Of a DNA stretch of 64,000 nt, positions 1 through 10,062 are shown one piece after another. Made by a program: the position numbers and the translations under genes. This stretch comes from Microbacterium lacticum (GTDB lineage Bacteria; Actinomycetota; Actinomycetes; Actinomycetales; Microbacteriaceae): the NCBI RefSeq assembly GCF_006716815.1, contig NZ_VFPS01000003.1:473047-537046 (forward strand), in the 5' to 3' direction. Within the stretch, counting starts at the first letter, position 1, and each line of letters begins with the position of its first letter. Under the pieces are notes generated by a model. That model saw nothing but the letters and a program-made list of their open reading frames with translations, did no database searches and was not told the origin of the DNA.

Positions 1-144
1 CGCCACCCGAATGCGCTCGCCGATGTGCGCGGCGGCGGGTGAGGGGACGCGGGGAATGCGGGGGACGTACTTGTACGTGTGCGACCCGACGCTGCGCGCG
101 TACGTGGCATCCGCTCTCGGGCCTGCCGGTCGGGGGTGACCCGC

Positions 145-594
145 ATGGCGACGAGGATACTCGAGCTGTCGACCGTCGTCGAGGCCGCGCCGGAGGCCGT
201 CATCGACTTCCTCATCACGCTCGATCGGCACCGGGGGATGCATCCATATCTGCAGAGCGCGACCGTCGTGGCATCGGGTGCTGGCGACGGCGGGCCGTGG
301 TGGGACTGGCGCGTCGTCGAGCGGCCGGCGCCGGGACCGATCCGCTACACGATCCGGTTTCCCGCGCGGATGACGCGGGTCTCGCCCAGCTCGATGCGGG
401 GGAGCGTGCGCGCGGCGCCGGGATGCCTGCTCGACACCGTCACGACCGCCGAGGTGGGCGACGGTGGCGTGATCGTGCGCGAAAGGACGACGGTGACGGC
501 GCCGCGCATCGTGCTCGGGTACATGGCGAAGCACGCCGAGATCGCGCATGCGCGGACGTTCTCGCTGCTCGCGGGGCAGCTCGCGGTGGGCTGA
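145..594 (+). CDS. SRPBCC-family (polyketide cyclase/START-like) protein
   Basis: A 149-residue protein beginning MATRILELSTVVEA with a beta-strand/helix pattern typical of SRPBCC proteins: an N-terminal strand, then EAVIDFLITLDRHRGMHPY, a substituted tryptophan-rich segment (GGPWWDWRVVERP) and a C-terminal helix. The family binds small hydrophobic ligands; no ligand can be deduced. I chose the ATG at 145; an in-frame GTG at 136 is an alternative, and upstream in-frame codons are Arg-rich and unlike coding sequence. It stands alone, followed by an AT-rich 87-base gap before the HNH gene. Bases 1-42 read open and end in TGA, so they could be the tail of an upstream gene, but this is too short to assign. 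Confidence 0.7.
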   Translation: MATRILELSTVVEAAPEAVIDFLITLDRHRGMHPYLQSATVVASGAGDGGPWWDWRVVERPAPGPIRYTIRFPARMTRVSPSSMRGSVRAAPGCLLDTVTTAEVGDGGVIVRERTTVTAPRIVLGYMAKHAEIAHARTFSLLAGQLAVG

Positions 595-681
595 ACCCGC
601 ACTCTATGACTCGAACAAAGATGTTAATGTTCTCATCTATAAAGTCTTGTGGTATACGTCGATAAATGCGATCATAGAGAC

Positions 682-2181
682 ATGACTTTCCTCGGTGATC
701 TCCGCGACGGCATTGACCGTCTTGCGCAGTTCGCCGAGCTCGATTGCGAGGTCGCGGCTCTCATGAGCGGTGCCGGTGCGCTCAGCGATGACTCCGTGCG
801 CGAGGCGTTCGACGCGGTCGCCGGGCTGTCGCGTCAGGTGCAGAAGCTCGAGGTTGTCCTCGCGGGCGTCATCGCCCGGCGCTCCACGCGCGCGGCCGGG
901 CACGCGGGCCTGGCGCAGACCGGTGGGTTCCGCACGCCCGTGCAGATGGTGCAGCAGATCACCGGCGTTCCGCGTGGCGAGGCGATCCGCGTCGTGAAGG
1001 TCGGCGAGGCGCTCGCCGAAGGGACGGATGCCGGCACGCCGGGCCCCGCTGACCTGGTCGAGGCTGCCACGACCGTCGAACCGTGGCATCAGCCGCTCGG
1101 CGCGGCGCTGATGTCCGGCGCGATCACGCGGGCACAGGTCGACGCCATCCGCCGAGGCCTGGGTGAGCCGCCCACGATCGAGGGGCGCGACGACGGCGAC
1201 GTGATCGAGGTGTGGCGCATCGCGGCGCAGCAGCTCATCGACGAAGCGCGCGGCTGCACGGTCGAAGACCTCGGTGCCTCCGCGCGAGCGGTGCGCGACG
1301 CGATCGATCCGGTCGGCGCCGAGGCGCGCTGGGCCGAGCACTACGCGGCGCGATCATTCCGCATGCGCGTCGACGCCGACGGGCGCACGCACGGGCACAT
1401 CGTGTTCGACGACCTCGGAGCCGCCTGGTGGCAGTCGGTGATGGATGCCGCGCTGCGGCCGCGCCGCGGCGGGCCGCGATTCGTGTCCGACGGCGAGCTG
1501 AAGGCGGCGGCATCGCTCACCGATGATCCGCGCACGAACGAGCAACTCGCGTACGACCTGATGCTCGACATGTTCCGCGCCGGCACGACCGCTGAGGCGA
1601 AGGACGTGTTCGGAACCCGGCAGGCGGGCGTGCGCCTGATCACGATCCGCGATCGCGATGACGAGTCAGGATGGCCGCTGCGGCGCGACGCGTTCGGGCG
1701 CCTGCTCGCCGTCGCGCACAGCGAAGACGGCGCCCTCACGCTTCCCGGATCGGTGCTCGACCGCACGCTGTGCGAAACCGGGTTCATCGACGTCACGCTC
1801 GACGCGTGCGGCAACCCGCTCGACGTCGGGCGCGAGCGCCGGCTGTTCACTCCGCCCCAGCGCATCGCGCTCGCCGCGCGCGACGGCGGATGCATGTGGC
1901 CCGGGTGCGACCGGCCGCCCTCGATGACCGAGGCGCACCACATCGACGAGTGGGTTGCCGATGAGGGGCGCACCGATATCGATCGGGGCATCCTGTTGTG
2001 CACCTATCACCATGTGCACCTGCACTTCGCCGGATTCAGGATCGTGCGCGAGGGGCTCGGCGCTTTCATCCTCGTTGCGCCGCCGGGTGAGTCCGCGGCG
2101 CCGATCGAACTGCGATCGAAGTCGCCGCTGAGGTGGCTGTTCGACCCGCCGCCGCGAGTCGGGTGGCGGCTCGCCGCCTGA
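682..2181 (+). CDS. DUF222 / HNH endonuclease domain protein
   Basis: A 499-residue protein with an N-terminal helical DUF222 region (GDLRDGIDRLAQF onward, about residues 1-330) and a C-terminal HNH nuclease domain from about residue 404: CMWPGCDRPP, then AHHIDEW, then LLCTYHHVHLH, giving the two Cys pairs and the histidines of the metal site. Such proteins are abundant and often multicopy in Actinobacteria and are sometimes called 13E12 repeat proteins; their role is not established. I start at the ATG at 682, because DUF222 similarity begins there. The track start at 649 would add 11 atypical residues from the AT-rich region. That upstream region holds CTCTATGA at 603 and its inverse TCATAGAG at 672, a possible regulatory inverted repeat. 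Confidence 0.85.
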   Translation: MTFLGDLRDGIDRLAQFAELDCEVAALMSGAGALSDDSVREAFDAVAGLSRQVQKLEVVLAGVIARRSTRAAGHAGLAQTGGFRTPVQMVQQITGVPRGEAIRVVKVGEALAEGTDAGTPGPADLVEAATTVEPWHQPLGAALMSGAITRAQVDAIRRGLGEPPTIEGRDDGDVIEVWRIAAQQLIDEARGCTVEDLGASARAVRDAIDPVGAEARWAEHYAARSFRMRVDADGRTHGHIVFDDLGAAWWQSVMDAALRPRRGGPRFVSDGELKAAASLTDDPRTNEQLAYDLMLDMFRAGTTAEAKDVFGTRQAGVRLITIRDRDDESGWPLRRDAFGRLLAVAHSEDGALTLPGSVLDRTLCETGFIDVTLDACGNPLDVGRERRLFTPPQRIALAARDGGCMWPGCDRPPSMTEAHHIDEWVADEGRTDIDRGILLCTYHHVHLHFAGFRIVREGLGAFILVAPPGESAAPIELRSKSPLRWLFDPPPRVGWRLAA

Positions 2182-2239
2182 GGCGTGGGTATTCGGATCG
2201 CTGCGCTCGCTCAACCGCCGGGCGGGCGCAGAGACCGGG

Positions 2240-2611
2240 CTACGCCAAGTACACCTTGCGGAGGGTTTCGCGCACGGTCCACACGGTCTGCATGCCCGAC
2301 TCCAGGCGCACGATCGCGCCGGGCGACAGCTCGATCGGCGGCAGTGCGGGCTCGATGAAATCCACCGTCGCGGAACCTGCCACGACGACGAACACCTCCG
2401 ACACCTCGGTGTCGCGCATCGCGCCGACCGTCATCTCCCAGACGCCGAGCCCCATGTCCTCATCCAGGTCGACCGACCCGGTCTGCGGGGCACCGTCCAC
2501 CACGCGAGCGGCCGGAACCGCCGCCAACGGCACCTCGACCGACAGCGCAGAGATCACCACCCCGGCATCCAACTCGCCGAACTCCGTTTCGTCGTCATCC
2601 CACGTGCTCAT
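2240..2611 (-). CDS. Cupin-domain protein (EutQ/DUF861-like)
   Basis: A 123-residue single-domain beta-barrel cupin. The conserved strand pattern is visible: LGVWEMTVGAMRDTEVSEVF, then VVAGSATVDF, then LSPGAIVRLESGMQTVWTV. This is the Cupin_3 arrangement often encoded next to FAD-dependent amine oxidoreductases. Its ATG overlaps the TGA of the truncated oxidoreductase fragment upstream (ATGA), so it was the last gene of that operon. With the upstream gene deleted it may have lost its promoter, although TAGGCT lies seven bases before the start and could serve as a -10. The ligand is unknown. Confidence 0.75.
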   Translation of the reverse strand: MSTWDDDETEFGELDAGVVISALSVEVPLAAVPAARVVDGAPQTGSVDLDEDMGLGVWEMTVGAMRDTEVSEVFVVVAGSATVDFIEPALPPIELSPGAIVRLESGMQTVWTVRETLRKVYLA

Positions 2612-2841
2612 GAATCGAAGCCTAGGCCGAGAGGGTCCAGAGTCTTCAGCAGCAGATTGCGACGCCCCTCGCGATGATCGGCGCGGTCAAGTGACCAGCG
2701 CGTCAGGTTGATCCCGATCGCCGCCGCCGGCTCGGGCGGGAACGGCAGCGGGCGCCTGCGCACCATCTCAAGCTGCGTGCGCTCGGTCTCCACCCCTGCC
2801 AGCGGGTCGAGCATCACCTCAGCGGCGAACCGCGTCGACCC
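2608..2841 (-). pseudogene. C-terminal remnant of an FAD-dependent oxidoreductase
   Basis: About 78 codons survive, reading RFAAEVMLDPLAGVETERTQ and then PPEPAAAIGINLTRWSLDRAD, HREGRRNLLLKTLDPLGLGFDS. I recognise this as the conserved tail of actinobacterial FAD-dependent amine oxidoreductases, in which a Pro-rich FPPEP is followed by the RADHREGRRN helix. The FAD-binding N-terminus, expected upstream on the minus strand, is absent: beyond about 2841 the DNA belongs to a glycoside hydrolase on the other strand. The stop codon overlaps the cupin start. The fragment cannot encode an active enzyme. Confidence 0.65.
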
Positions 2842-3237
2842 GACGCCGAGGCGGCCTACTGGGACACGCGCGTCGACCGCTGGGTCGTCGAGGGCGGCGA
2901 CTACACCCTCGAGGTCGCGGCATCCAGCCGGGACATCCGCTCCACGGCATCCGTCACGGTCGCCGGCGACGCGGTCTCGGTACCGCTCACGCGCGAGTCG
3001 TCGATGGGCGAGGTCATGGCGCACCCCATCGCGGGGCCCGTGGTGCAGGCCGCGATCGTCGAGATGATGAAGGGGATGGATGGCGTCGCCGACATCATGC
3101 CGGAGGGTGTCGACCCGACCGCCATGATGGCGTCGTTCCCGTTCGGACGCATCTCGATGATGGCGGGAGACGCCGCGACGCCTGAGATGATCGACGGGCT
3201 CATCGCGATGGCGAACTCAGGCGGCGCTCCCGAGTGA
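2842..3237 (+). pseudogene. C-terminal remnant of a GH3 beta-glucosidase
   Basis: About 131 codons in frame from 2842: DAEAAYWDTRVDRWVVEGGD, YTLEVAASSRDIRSTASVTV and a helical tail ending MANSGGAPE. This is the fibronectin type III-like domain plus C-terminal extension of a family 3 glycoside hydrolase, in which a tyrosine/tryptophan strand precedes the VEGGDYTLEVAASSRDI motif. The catalytic barrel and the second domain are missing. It has no start codon of its own at the junction; the ATG at 3004 is internal. It abuts the tail of an unrelated oxidoreductase on the other strand, so one deletion or rearrangement removed the 5' ends of both genes. Confidence 0.65.
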
Positions 3238-3825
3238 TGCTCACGCGGCCCGCGACGAAGTCGTAGAACGTCAGCGCGAGACGCAGTGGGCCGAGCTCGA
3301 GCGGCACGAAGTCGCGCGTGCGGCGGAGCCTGCGCCACAGCGTCGGGTCGAGCTCGCGCAGGTAGCGCCTCGCGCGGTGCGCGTGCGCGGTGTTCGAGGC
3401 GATGCGGATCGTGCGCGCCGCCGCGAGCCACGGCAGCGAGAGCGACAGGTTCTCGCGCGTCGTGGTCGCTGCGCGCTCGATCACGATGTCGGACGGACGG
3501 ATGCCGAGGCGCGCCCCGTACGCGGCCATCGTGTCGGCCTCCGCGACGTCCCGACCGACCGCGCCGCCCGTGAAGACGAAGACGGCGCCGACCGGCGCGG
3601 ACCGGCGCGGACCGGCGCGGACCGGCGCTGCAGCAGCCCGGGCGTCCCGTCGCGGCGGCCCGGATAGCCGAGGACGAGCACGACGTCACGGCCCGCGGCG
3701 GGCCCCGTCGTGCACGCGGCCGCCGGAGGGTAGCCGGCCCGCGACGCCCCCCAGGCCTGTCCCTCGGCGAATGCGAGCAGCGCGCACCCGAGCGCGGCGA
3801 AGGCGCCGGGCGCGCGCCGCGGCAT
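3200..3825 (-). pseudogene. DUF218 (YdcF/SanA-like) membrane protein, frameshifted at a tandem repeat
   Basis: The N-terminal part starts at the ATG at 3825 (MPRRAPGAFAALGCALLAFA, a membrane or signal segment) and reaches the family motif DVVLVLGYPGRRDGTPG. The C-terminal part lies in another frame: GAVFVFTGGAVGRDVAEADT, then RLGIRPSDIVIERAATTTRE, which carries the conserved EADTMA and ERAATTTREN motifs. The break falls in the 10-bp tandem repeat at 3591-3630. Adding one 10-bp unit or removing two would restore one frame. DUF218 proteins are envelope-associated and their enzymatic role is uncertain. The 3' end overlaps the GH3 remnant by 38 bases. Confidence 0.6.
3591..3630. repeat. 10-bp tandem repeat, about 3.8 units, inside the DUF218 gene
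   Basis: The unit ACCGGCGCGG occurs at 3591-3600, 3601-3610 and 3611-3620, and is followed by ACCGGCGCTG at 3621-3630. Ten is not a multiple of three, so changing the copy number switches the reading frame of the surrounding gene. Confidence 0.9.
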
Positions 3826-3830
3826 CCGGC

Positions 3831-4682
<852 letters not shown>

Positions 4683-4783
4683 CTACGCCTGTGGGGGATC
4701 GGGCGCCCAGCAGAAGTTGGCGCGACGCGCGAGAATCCTGCGAGGGATGCCGCGGGTCGCGCCGACTTCGCGGGGGTCTGGCC

Positions 4784-5925
<1,142 letters not shown>

Positions 5926-5929
<4 letters not shown>

Positions 5930-7092
5930 AGGGTCACTCCTTCGACGGCGGTGCGCAGCTTCTCTGCCGCGACCTCGGGGGGAACGTCGCCGATCCAGGC
6001 GCCCATGGCGGCCTCGGACCCGGCGAGGAACTTGAGCTTGTCCGCGGCGCGGCGAGGGCTCGTCAGCTGCAGGTTCAGGCGCACGCTGTCGCGCCCGACG
6101 TGCACGGGCGCCTGGTGCCAGGCGGCGATGTACGGCGTGGGCGTGTCGTACAGGGCGTCGACGCCGCGCAGTAGGCGCAGGTAGAACGGTGCGAGCTCAT
6201 CGCGCTCGGCATCCGTCAGCCCGGCGAAGTCGGCGACGTGACGGTGGGGCAGCACGTGCAGCTCGAGGGGCCAGCGGGCGGCGAAGGGGACGAATGCCGT
6301 GAAGTGCTCGCCGCGCAGAACCACGCGCGGGCCCTCCTGTTCGAAGGCGAGGATCCGGGCGAACAGATCGGGAGCCGTGCGATCGATCGAATCGAGCAGG
6401 CGCTGCGTGCGCGGCGTCACGTACGGGTAGGCGTAGATCTGACCGTGCGGGTGGTGCAGCGTCACGCCGATGGCCTCACCGCGGTTCTCGAACGGGAACA
6501 CCTGCTGCACGCCGGGAAGCGCCGACAGTGCCGCGGTGCGGTCGGCCCACGCCTCGATCACGGTGCGGGCGCGCGTGACCGTCTGCGTGCCGAACGAGCC
6601 GGCTCGGTCGGGCGAGAAGCACACGACCTCGCACCGGCCGACGCTCGTGCGGGTGCGGCCGAGCCCGAGGCGGGCGAGGTCGTCGAGTCCCCGCGGCGGG
6701 TCGGCCGCGGCGGGGACGTCGCCGATCGCCTCGGCGAGGGCGGGGCCGAACGAGGGGGAGCGGTTCTCGAAGACCGCGACGTCGTAGACCGACGGGATCT
6801 CGGACGGATTCGCGGGCGTCTGCGGGGCGAGCGGGTCGAGCTCGGCCGGCGGCAGGAAGGCGCGGTTCTGGCGCGCGGCGGCGACCGAGATCCAGTCGCC
6901 GGTGAGGACGTCCTGCCGCATCGTCGCGGTTTCGGGGCGGGGGTCGAGGTCGCGGGCGTCGACCGAGCGGTCATCGCCGAGCGTCGTGTCGGGGTCGTCG
7001 AAGTAGATGAGGTCGCGGCCGTCCGCCAGGCGCGTCTCGCGCTTGACGCGGCCGCCGCCGAGCTGAGTGGAGTGCATCGTCGCGGTGGTCAC
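5926..7092 (-). CDS. galT: Galactose-1-phosphate uridylyltransferase
   Basis: A 388-residue enzyme exchanging UMP between UDP-glucose and galactose-1-phosphate. The catalytic HHPHGQIYAYP motif (HPH with the nucleophilic second histidine) is intact, as is the second half motif LHVLPHRHVADF. The start is GTG at 7092 (reading MTTATMHSTQ). TACCGT lies six bases upstream and TTGACG 17 bases before that, so the mRNA is probably leaderless, beginning at or very near the GTG. The -35 lies inside a LacI-type operator, so the operon should be repressed by the divergent regulator at 7169. It is the first gene of galTK. Confidence 0.93.
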
Positions 7093-7098
7093 ACACCT

Positions 7099-7127
7099 AC
7101 GGTACTCGCTCCACGTGTTATCGTCAA
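7099..7127 (-). promoter_or_regulatory. galTK promoter
   Basis: On the minus strand, TTGACG (7122-7127), a 17-base spacer and TACCGT (7099-7104), then six bases to the galT GTG. The -35 overlaps the operator at 7116-7129. Confidence 0.7.
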
Positions 7128-7129
7128 CA
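7116..7129. promoter_or_regulatory. LacI-family operator in the galT/lacI intergenic region
   Basis: TGTTATCGTCAACA is an imperfect palindrome (TGTT....AACA with central CG), the form expected for a LacI-family dimer. Its exact reverse complement recurs at 9188-9201 before the beta-galactosidase fragment. Confidence 0.7.
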
Positions 7130-7168
7130 TGAGCGGGATGCCGCCGATCTCGCCCCTAGGATGGCCAA

Positions 7169-8137
7169 ATGGCGAGACGAGTATCGATGGCGGATGTCGC
7201 GGCGGCGGCCGGGGTGTCGGCGCAGACCGTTTCGCGCGTCGTCAACGACAGCCCCCGGGTCGACCCCGCGACGCGGGCGAAGGTCGAGACGGCGATGGCC
7301 GCGCTCGACTACCGCATGCACCGCGCCGCCCGGGCCCTGCGCACGGGGCGCACCGACACGATCGGCCTCATCGTCTCGACCCTCGCGACTGTCGGCAACT
7401 CCCGGATGCTCCAGGCGATCGCCGACGCGGCATCCGCCCGCGGCTTCGCCCTGACAGTCGTGACGGCCTCGGGGCGTGAGGCCGTCGCCGATGGATTCGA
7501 GCGGCTGCACGACCAGGGCATCGACGGCGCCGTCATCCTCAACGAGGCGACGGCGCTCGCGCGCGGCCTCGACGTGCCCGAGGATCTCGCCCTCGTCGTC
7601 GTCGACTCGCCGCCCGACGAGCGGTTCGCCGTCGTCCAGACCGACCACGCCGCCGGTGCGCGCGCCGCGACCGCGCACCTGCTCGCGAGCGGACACGCGA
7701 CCGTGCACCACGTCGCGGGGCCCGCCGACTCGTACGCCGCCGCGGAGCGCGAGCGGGGCTGGCGTGAAGCGCTCGCCGATGCGGGTCGCGAGACGCCCGA
7801 GCCCCTGCGCGGCGACTGGACCGCGGCATCCGGCCACGCCGCTGCGGCGGGACTGCCCGCGAGTGCGACGGCCGTGTTCGCCGCGAACGATCAGATGGCG
7901 CTCGGCGTGCTGCGCGCGCTCGCCGACGCGGGTCGGCGCGTGCCCGAGGACGTCGCCGTCATCGGGTTTGACGACGTCGAGGACGCCGTCGAGTACCGCC
8001 CGCCGCTCACGACGATCCGGCAGGATTTCGACGCTCTCGGCACGTCCGCGGTGGACTCGCTCGTCGCCCTCATCGGAGGCCGCCCAGCCGAGCCCGTCGT
8101 GGTGACCCCCACGCTCGTGGAGCGCGCGAGCGCCTGA
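7169..8137 (+). CDS. LacI-family transcriptional repressor of the galactose genes
   Basis: A 322-residue regulator. The N-terminal LacI helix-turn-helix and hinge are complete (VSMADVAAAAGVSAQTVSRV, then NDSPRVDPATRAKVETAM and the RAARALRTGRT hinge). A periplasmic-binding-like sensor domain follows (TIGLIVSTLA, then AVFAANDQMALGVLRALADA and VIGFDDVEDA). TAGGAT sits six bases before the ATG, so the transcript is probably leaderless. It is divergent from galTK, with an operator between, and the same operator lies between galE and a GH35 gene. The effector is probably galactose or a galactoside, inferred from context only. Confidence 0.9.
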   Translation: MARRVSMADVAAAAGVSAQTVSRVVNDSPRVDPATRAKVETAMAALDYRMHRAARALRTGRTDTIGLIVSTLATVGNSRMLQAIADAASARGFALTVVTASGREAVADGFERLHDQGIDGAVILNEATALARGLDVPEDLALVVVDSPPDERFAVVQTDHAAGARAATAHLLASGHATVHHVAGPADSYAAAERERGWREALADAGRETPEPLRGDWTAASGHAAAAGLPASATAVFAANDQMALGVLRALADAGRRVPEDVAVIGFDDVEDAVEYRPPLTTIRQDFDALGTSAVDSLVALIGGRPAEPVVVTPTLVERASA

Positions 8138-8162
8138 GCGCCCGGGCGTCGCGGCCCGCGGG

Positions 8163-9140
8163 TCAGCTCGCGGCGCGGCGCGCTTCCCAGCCCGTGCGCA
8201 CCATCTCGTCGACCGAGTAGCGGTTGCGCCAGTCGAGGTCACGCGCGGCGAGCTCGCCCGTCGCGACGATCCGGTCGGGGTCGCCGGGACGACGTGGGCC
8301 GATCCCCGGCGTGAAGTCGATGCCCGTGACGCGGGCCATGGCATCCATGATCTCGCGCACGCTCAGGCCGTTCTGCGACCCGAGGTTGTACGCGGCCTCG
8401 ATCGGCTCGCCGGCCGCGAGGCGCTGCGCCGCGACGACGTGCGCCGCCGCGATGTCGGCGACGTGCACGTAGTCGCGGACGTTCGTCCCGTCGGGCGTGT
8501 TGTAGTCGTCGCCGTAGATCTGTGGAGTCTCGCCCGCGAGGAGCTTCTCGAAGACTATCGGGAAGAGGTTGTGGGGGCTCGTGTCGTAGAGGGTCGCATC
8601 GCCGGAGCCGACGACGTTGAAGTAGCGCAGCGAGGTGTGCCGCAGCGGTGCCTCCCCATCGGCGGTCGCGGTCGCCTGGTCGCGCAGCAGCCACTCGCCG
8701 ATGAGCTTCGACTCGCCGTAGGGCGAGGCGGGATGCTTCGGCAGATCCTCCGTGACGAGCGCGACGTCCGGCGTGCCGTAGACCGCGGCGCTCGAGGAGA
8801 ACACGATGTTCGTGACCCCGGCATCCGCCATCGCCTCGAGCACGACCCGCGTGCCCTCGACGTTCTGCGCATAGGTGTGCAGGGGTCGCCGTACCGAGAC
8901 GCCCGCGTACTTGAAGCCGGCAACGTGGATCACCCCCTCGACCTCGTGCTCGCGCAGCGTGGCGATGAGCAGGTCGCGGTCGAGGATCGTGCCCTCGACG
9001 AACGGGACGCCCTCGGGGACGAACGAGGCGTGCCCGCTGGAGAGGTCGTCGATGACGACGGGCGCGATGCCGGCATCCTTCACTGCGCGCACGACGTGCG
9101 CTCCGATGTACCCGGCTCCTCCGGTGACCAACCAGCTCAT
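8163..9140 (-). CDS. galE: UDP-glucose 4-epimerase
   Basis: A 325-residue short-chain dehydrogenase-type epimerase interconverting UDP-galactose and UDP-glucose. It has the NAD-binding GGAGYIGAHVV at the N-terminus, SSSAAVYG and the catalytic YGESK motif (Tyr and Lys). I start at the ATG at 9140 (MSWLVTGGAGYIG), preceded by GGGGAGC; the longer open frame from 9164 adds eight residues before the nucleotide-binding strand. It converges with lacI (26-base gap) and is divergent from the GH35 fragment, sharing an operator region. Together with galT and galK it completes the Leloir pathway. Confidence 0.93.
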   Translation of the reverse strand: MSWLVTGGAGYIGAHVVRAVKDAGIAPVVIDDLSSGHASFVPEGVPFVEGTILDRDLLIATLREHEVEGVIHVAGFKYAGVSVRRPLHTYAQNVEGTRVVLEAMADAGVTNIVFSSSAAVYGTPDVALVTEDLPKHPASPYGESKLIGEWLLRDQATATADGEAPLRHTSLRYFNVVGSGDATLYDTSPHNLFPIVFEKLLAGETPQIYGDDYNTPDGTNVRDYVHVADIAAAHVVAAQRLAAGEPIEAAYNLGSQNGLSVREIMDAMARVTGIDFTPGIGPRRPGDPDRIVATGELAARDLDWRNRYSVDEMVRTGWEARRAAS

Positions 9141-9173
9141 CCGAGCTCCCCTCGACACATTCACTCTAGTGGG

Positions 9174-9202
9174 GTGACGCCCCGATGTGTTGACGATAAC
9201 AT
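9174..9202 (+). promoter_or_regulatory. Promoter of the GH35 beta-galactosidase gene, overlapping an operator
   Basis: GTGACG (9174-9179), a 17-base spacer and TAACAT (9197-9202) lie six bases before the ATG at 9209. The LacI operator overlaps the -10. Confidence 0.55.
9188..9201. promoter_or_regulatory. Second LacI-family operator (galE / GH35 intergenic region)
   Basis: TGTTGACGATAACA is the exact reverse complement of the site at 7116-7129. It lies between divergent galE and the GH35 gene, which suggests one regulon. Confidence 0.7.
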
Positions 9203-9208
9203 TCGGAT

Positions 9209-9523
9209 ATGGCGAGCCACACCTTCGAGATCGGCGATGATGACTTCCTCGTGGACGGGGAGCCGTTCCGCGTCATCTCAGGGGCCTTGCACTACTTCCG
9301 CGTGCACCCCGACCAGTGGCGGGAGCTTATCCGCATGGGCCGCATGATGGGGCTCAACACGATCGAGACCTATGTCGCCTGGAACGAGCACGCACCTGAG
9401 CGCGGTGTCTTCGACACGGCCGGGAGACTCGACCTCGCGCGGTTCCTGCGCGACGTCGCCGAGGAGGGCATGCACGCGATCGTGCGCCCCGGCCCGTACA
9501 TCTGCGCCGAGTTCGACGGCGGC
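9209..9523 (+). pseudogene. N-terminal remnant of a GH35 beta-galactosidase
   Basis: About 105 codons match the start of family 35 beta-galactosidases: FLVDGEPFRVISGALHYFRV, LIRMGRMMGLNTIETYVAWN, then IVRPGPYICAEFDGG. The family continues with a Gly-Leu-Pro-Ala-Trp stretch and the acid/base glutamate, but after 9523 the reading frame enters DNA belonging to another GH35 gene on the opposite strand and stops at 9565. Both catalytic glutamates are therefore lost. The promoter and operator are intact, so a short useless peptide could still be made. This was probably the target gene of the galactose regulator. Confidence 0.75.
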
Positions 9524-9714
9524 CGCAGCCGCTCGCCCCAGCGGGCGCGGGGAAGGCGGCTGTAGTGCAGCTCGCCTGACAGGGGCACCCAGCCGATGCC
9601 ATCGCGCAGCACCGCGCGGTCGGTGACGGTGAGCCCGCGCGCGGCTTCGGCGAGAACCGGCACGGCGGCGGGGGTCGCGGGCGCGGTCCAGCCGCGGTGG
9701 GTGACGCGCGCCAT
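9524..9714 (-). pseudogene. N-terminal remnant of a second, different GH35-type beta-galactosidase
   Basis: On the minus strand from the ATG at 9714: GWTAPATPAAVPVLAEAARG, then GIGWVPLSGELHYSRLPRAR and WGERLR. The SGELHYSRLPRARW stretch is the conserved GH35 N-terminal strand. The sequence ends at about 9523, where the other GH35 remnant begins head-on. The start overlaps the stop of another minus-strand fragment (ATGA), so it was an internal operon gene. It is not functional. Confidence 0.6.
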
Positions 9715-9866
9715 CACAGCCCGCCGATGATCGCGTTGTCGAGCTCGTCGATGTCGACGCTCGTGCGGTCGGCGCGGTTCGTGAGGAACGCCCACGCGAG
9801 TCCCGCGTCGACGTGTCGACGCGCCCAATCGAAAGCACTGCCCGTGTTCACGTTGCCATTGTGGCA
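9714..9866 (-). pseudogene. Possible C-terminal tail of a deleted gene (unidentified)
   Basis: The minus-strand frame ends VDAGLAWAFLTNRADRTSVD and then IDELDNAIIGGL, stopping at 9714 in an ATGA overlap with the GH35 remnant. AWAFLTNR resembles the C-terminal strand of beta-lactamase-fold serine hydrolases, but the piece is too short to be sure. The upstream part looks non-coding, so this is probably the tail of a gene whose body was deleted. The identity is a guess. Confidence 0.3.
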
Positions 9867-9889
9867 GGAGTGCATCGCGGACCACGATT

Positions 9890-9903
9890 GGATAGCGCTT
9901 TCC
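9890..9903. promoter_or_regulatory. LacI/GalR-type palindrome GGATAGCGCTTTCC
   Basis: A near-perfect palindrome with the central AGCGCT core typical of GalR/LacI-type sites. It differs from the galactose operator, so another regulator is implied. The genes it served are deleted or reduced to the fragments at 9524-9866. Confidence 0.45.
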
Positions 9904-10062
9904 CGGGCGACCGACCCCGACGAGGCCGTCCGACGCACCGCCGCGGGCTTCGCCTCCGCCGTCTCGCCGCACCCGGCACCCTAGAATCGCGATGGTGACC
10001 GATACACACGGGTCTGCGCGCGTCGGCGCCGTCACGCTGCGCGCCTCGACGCCGCCGCGCCC

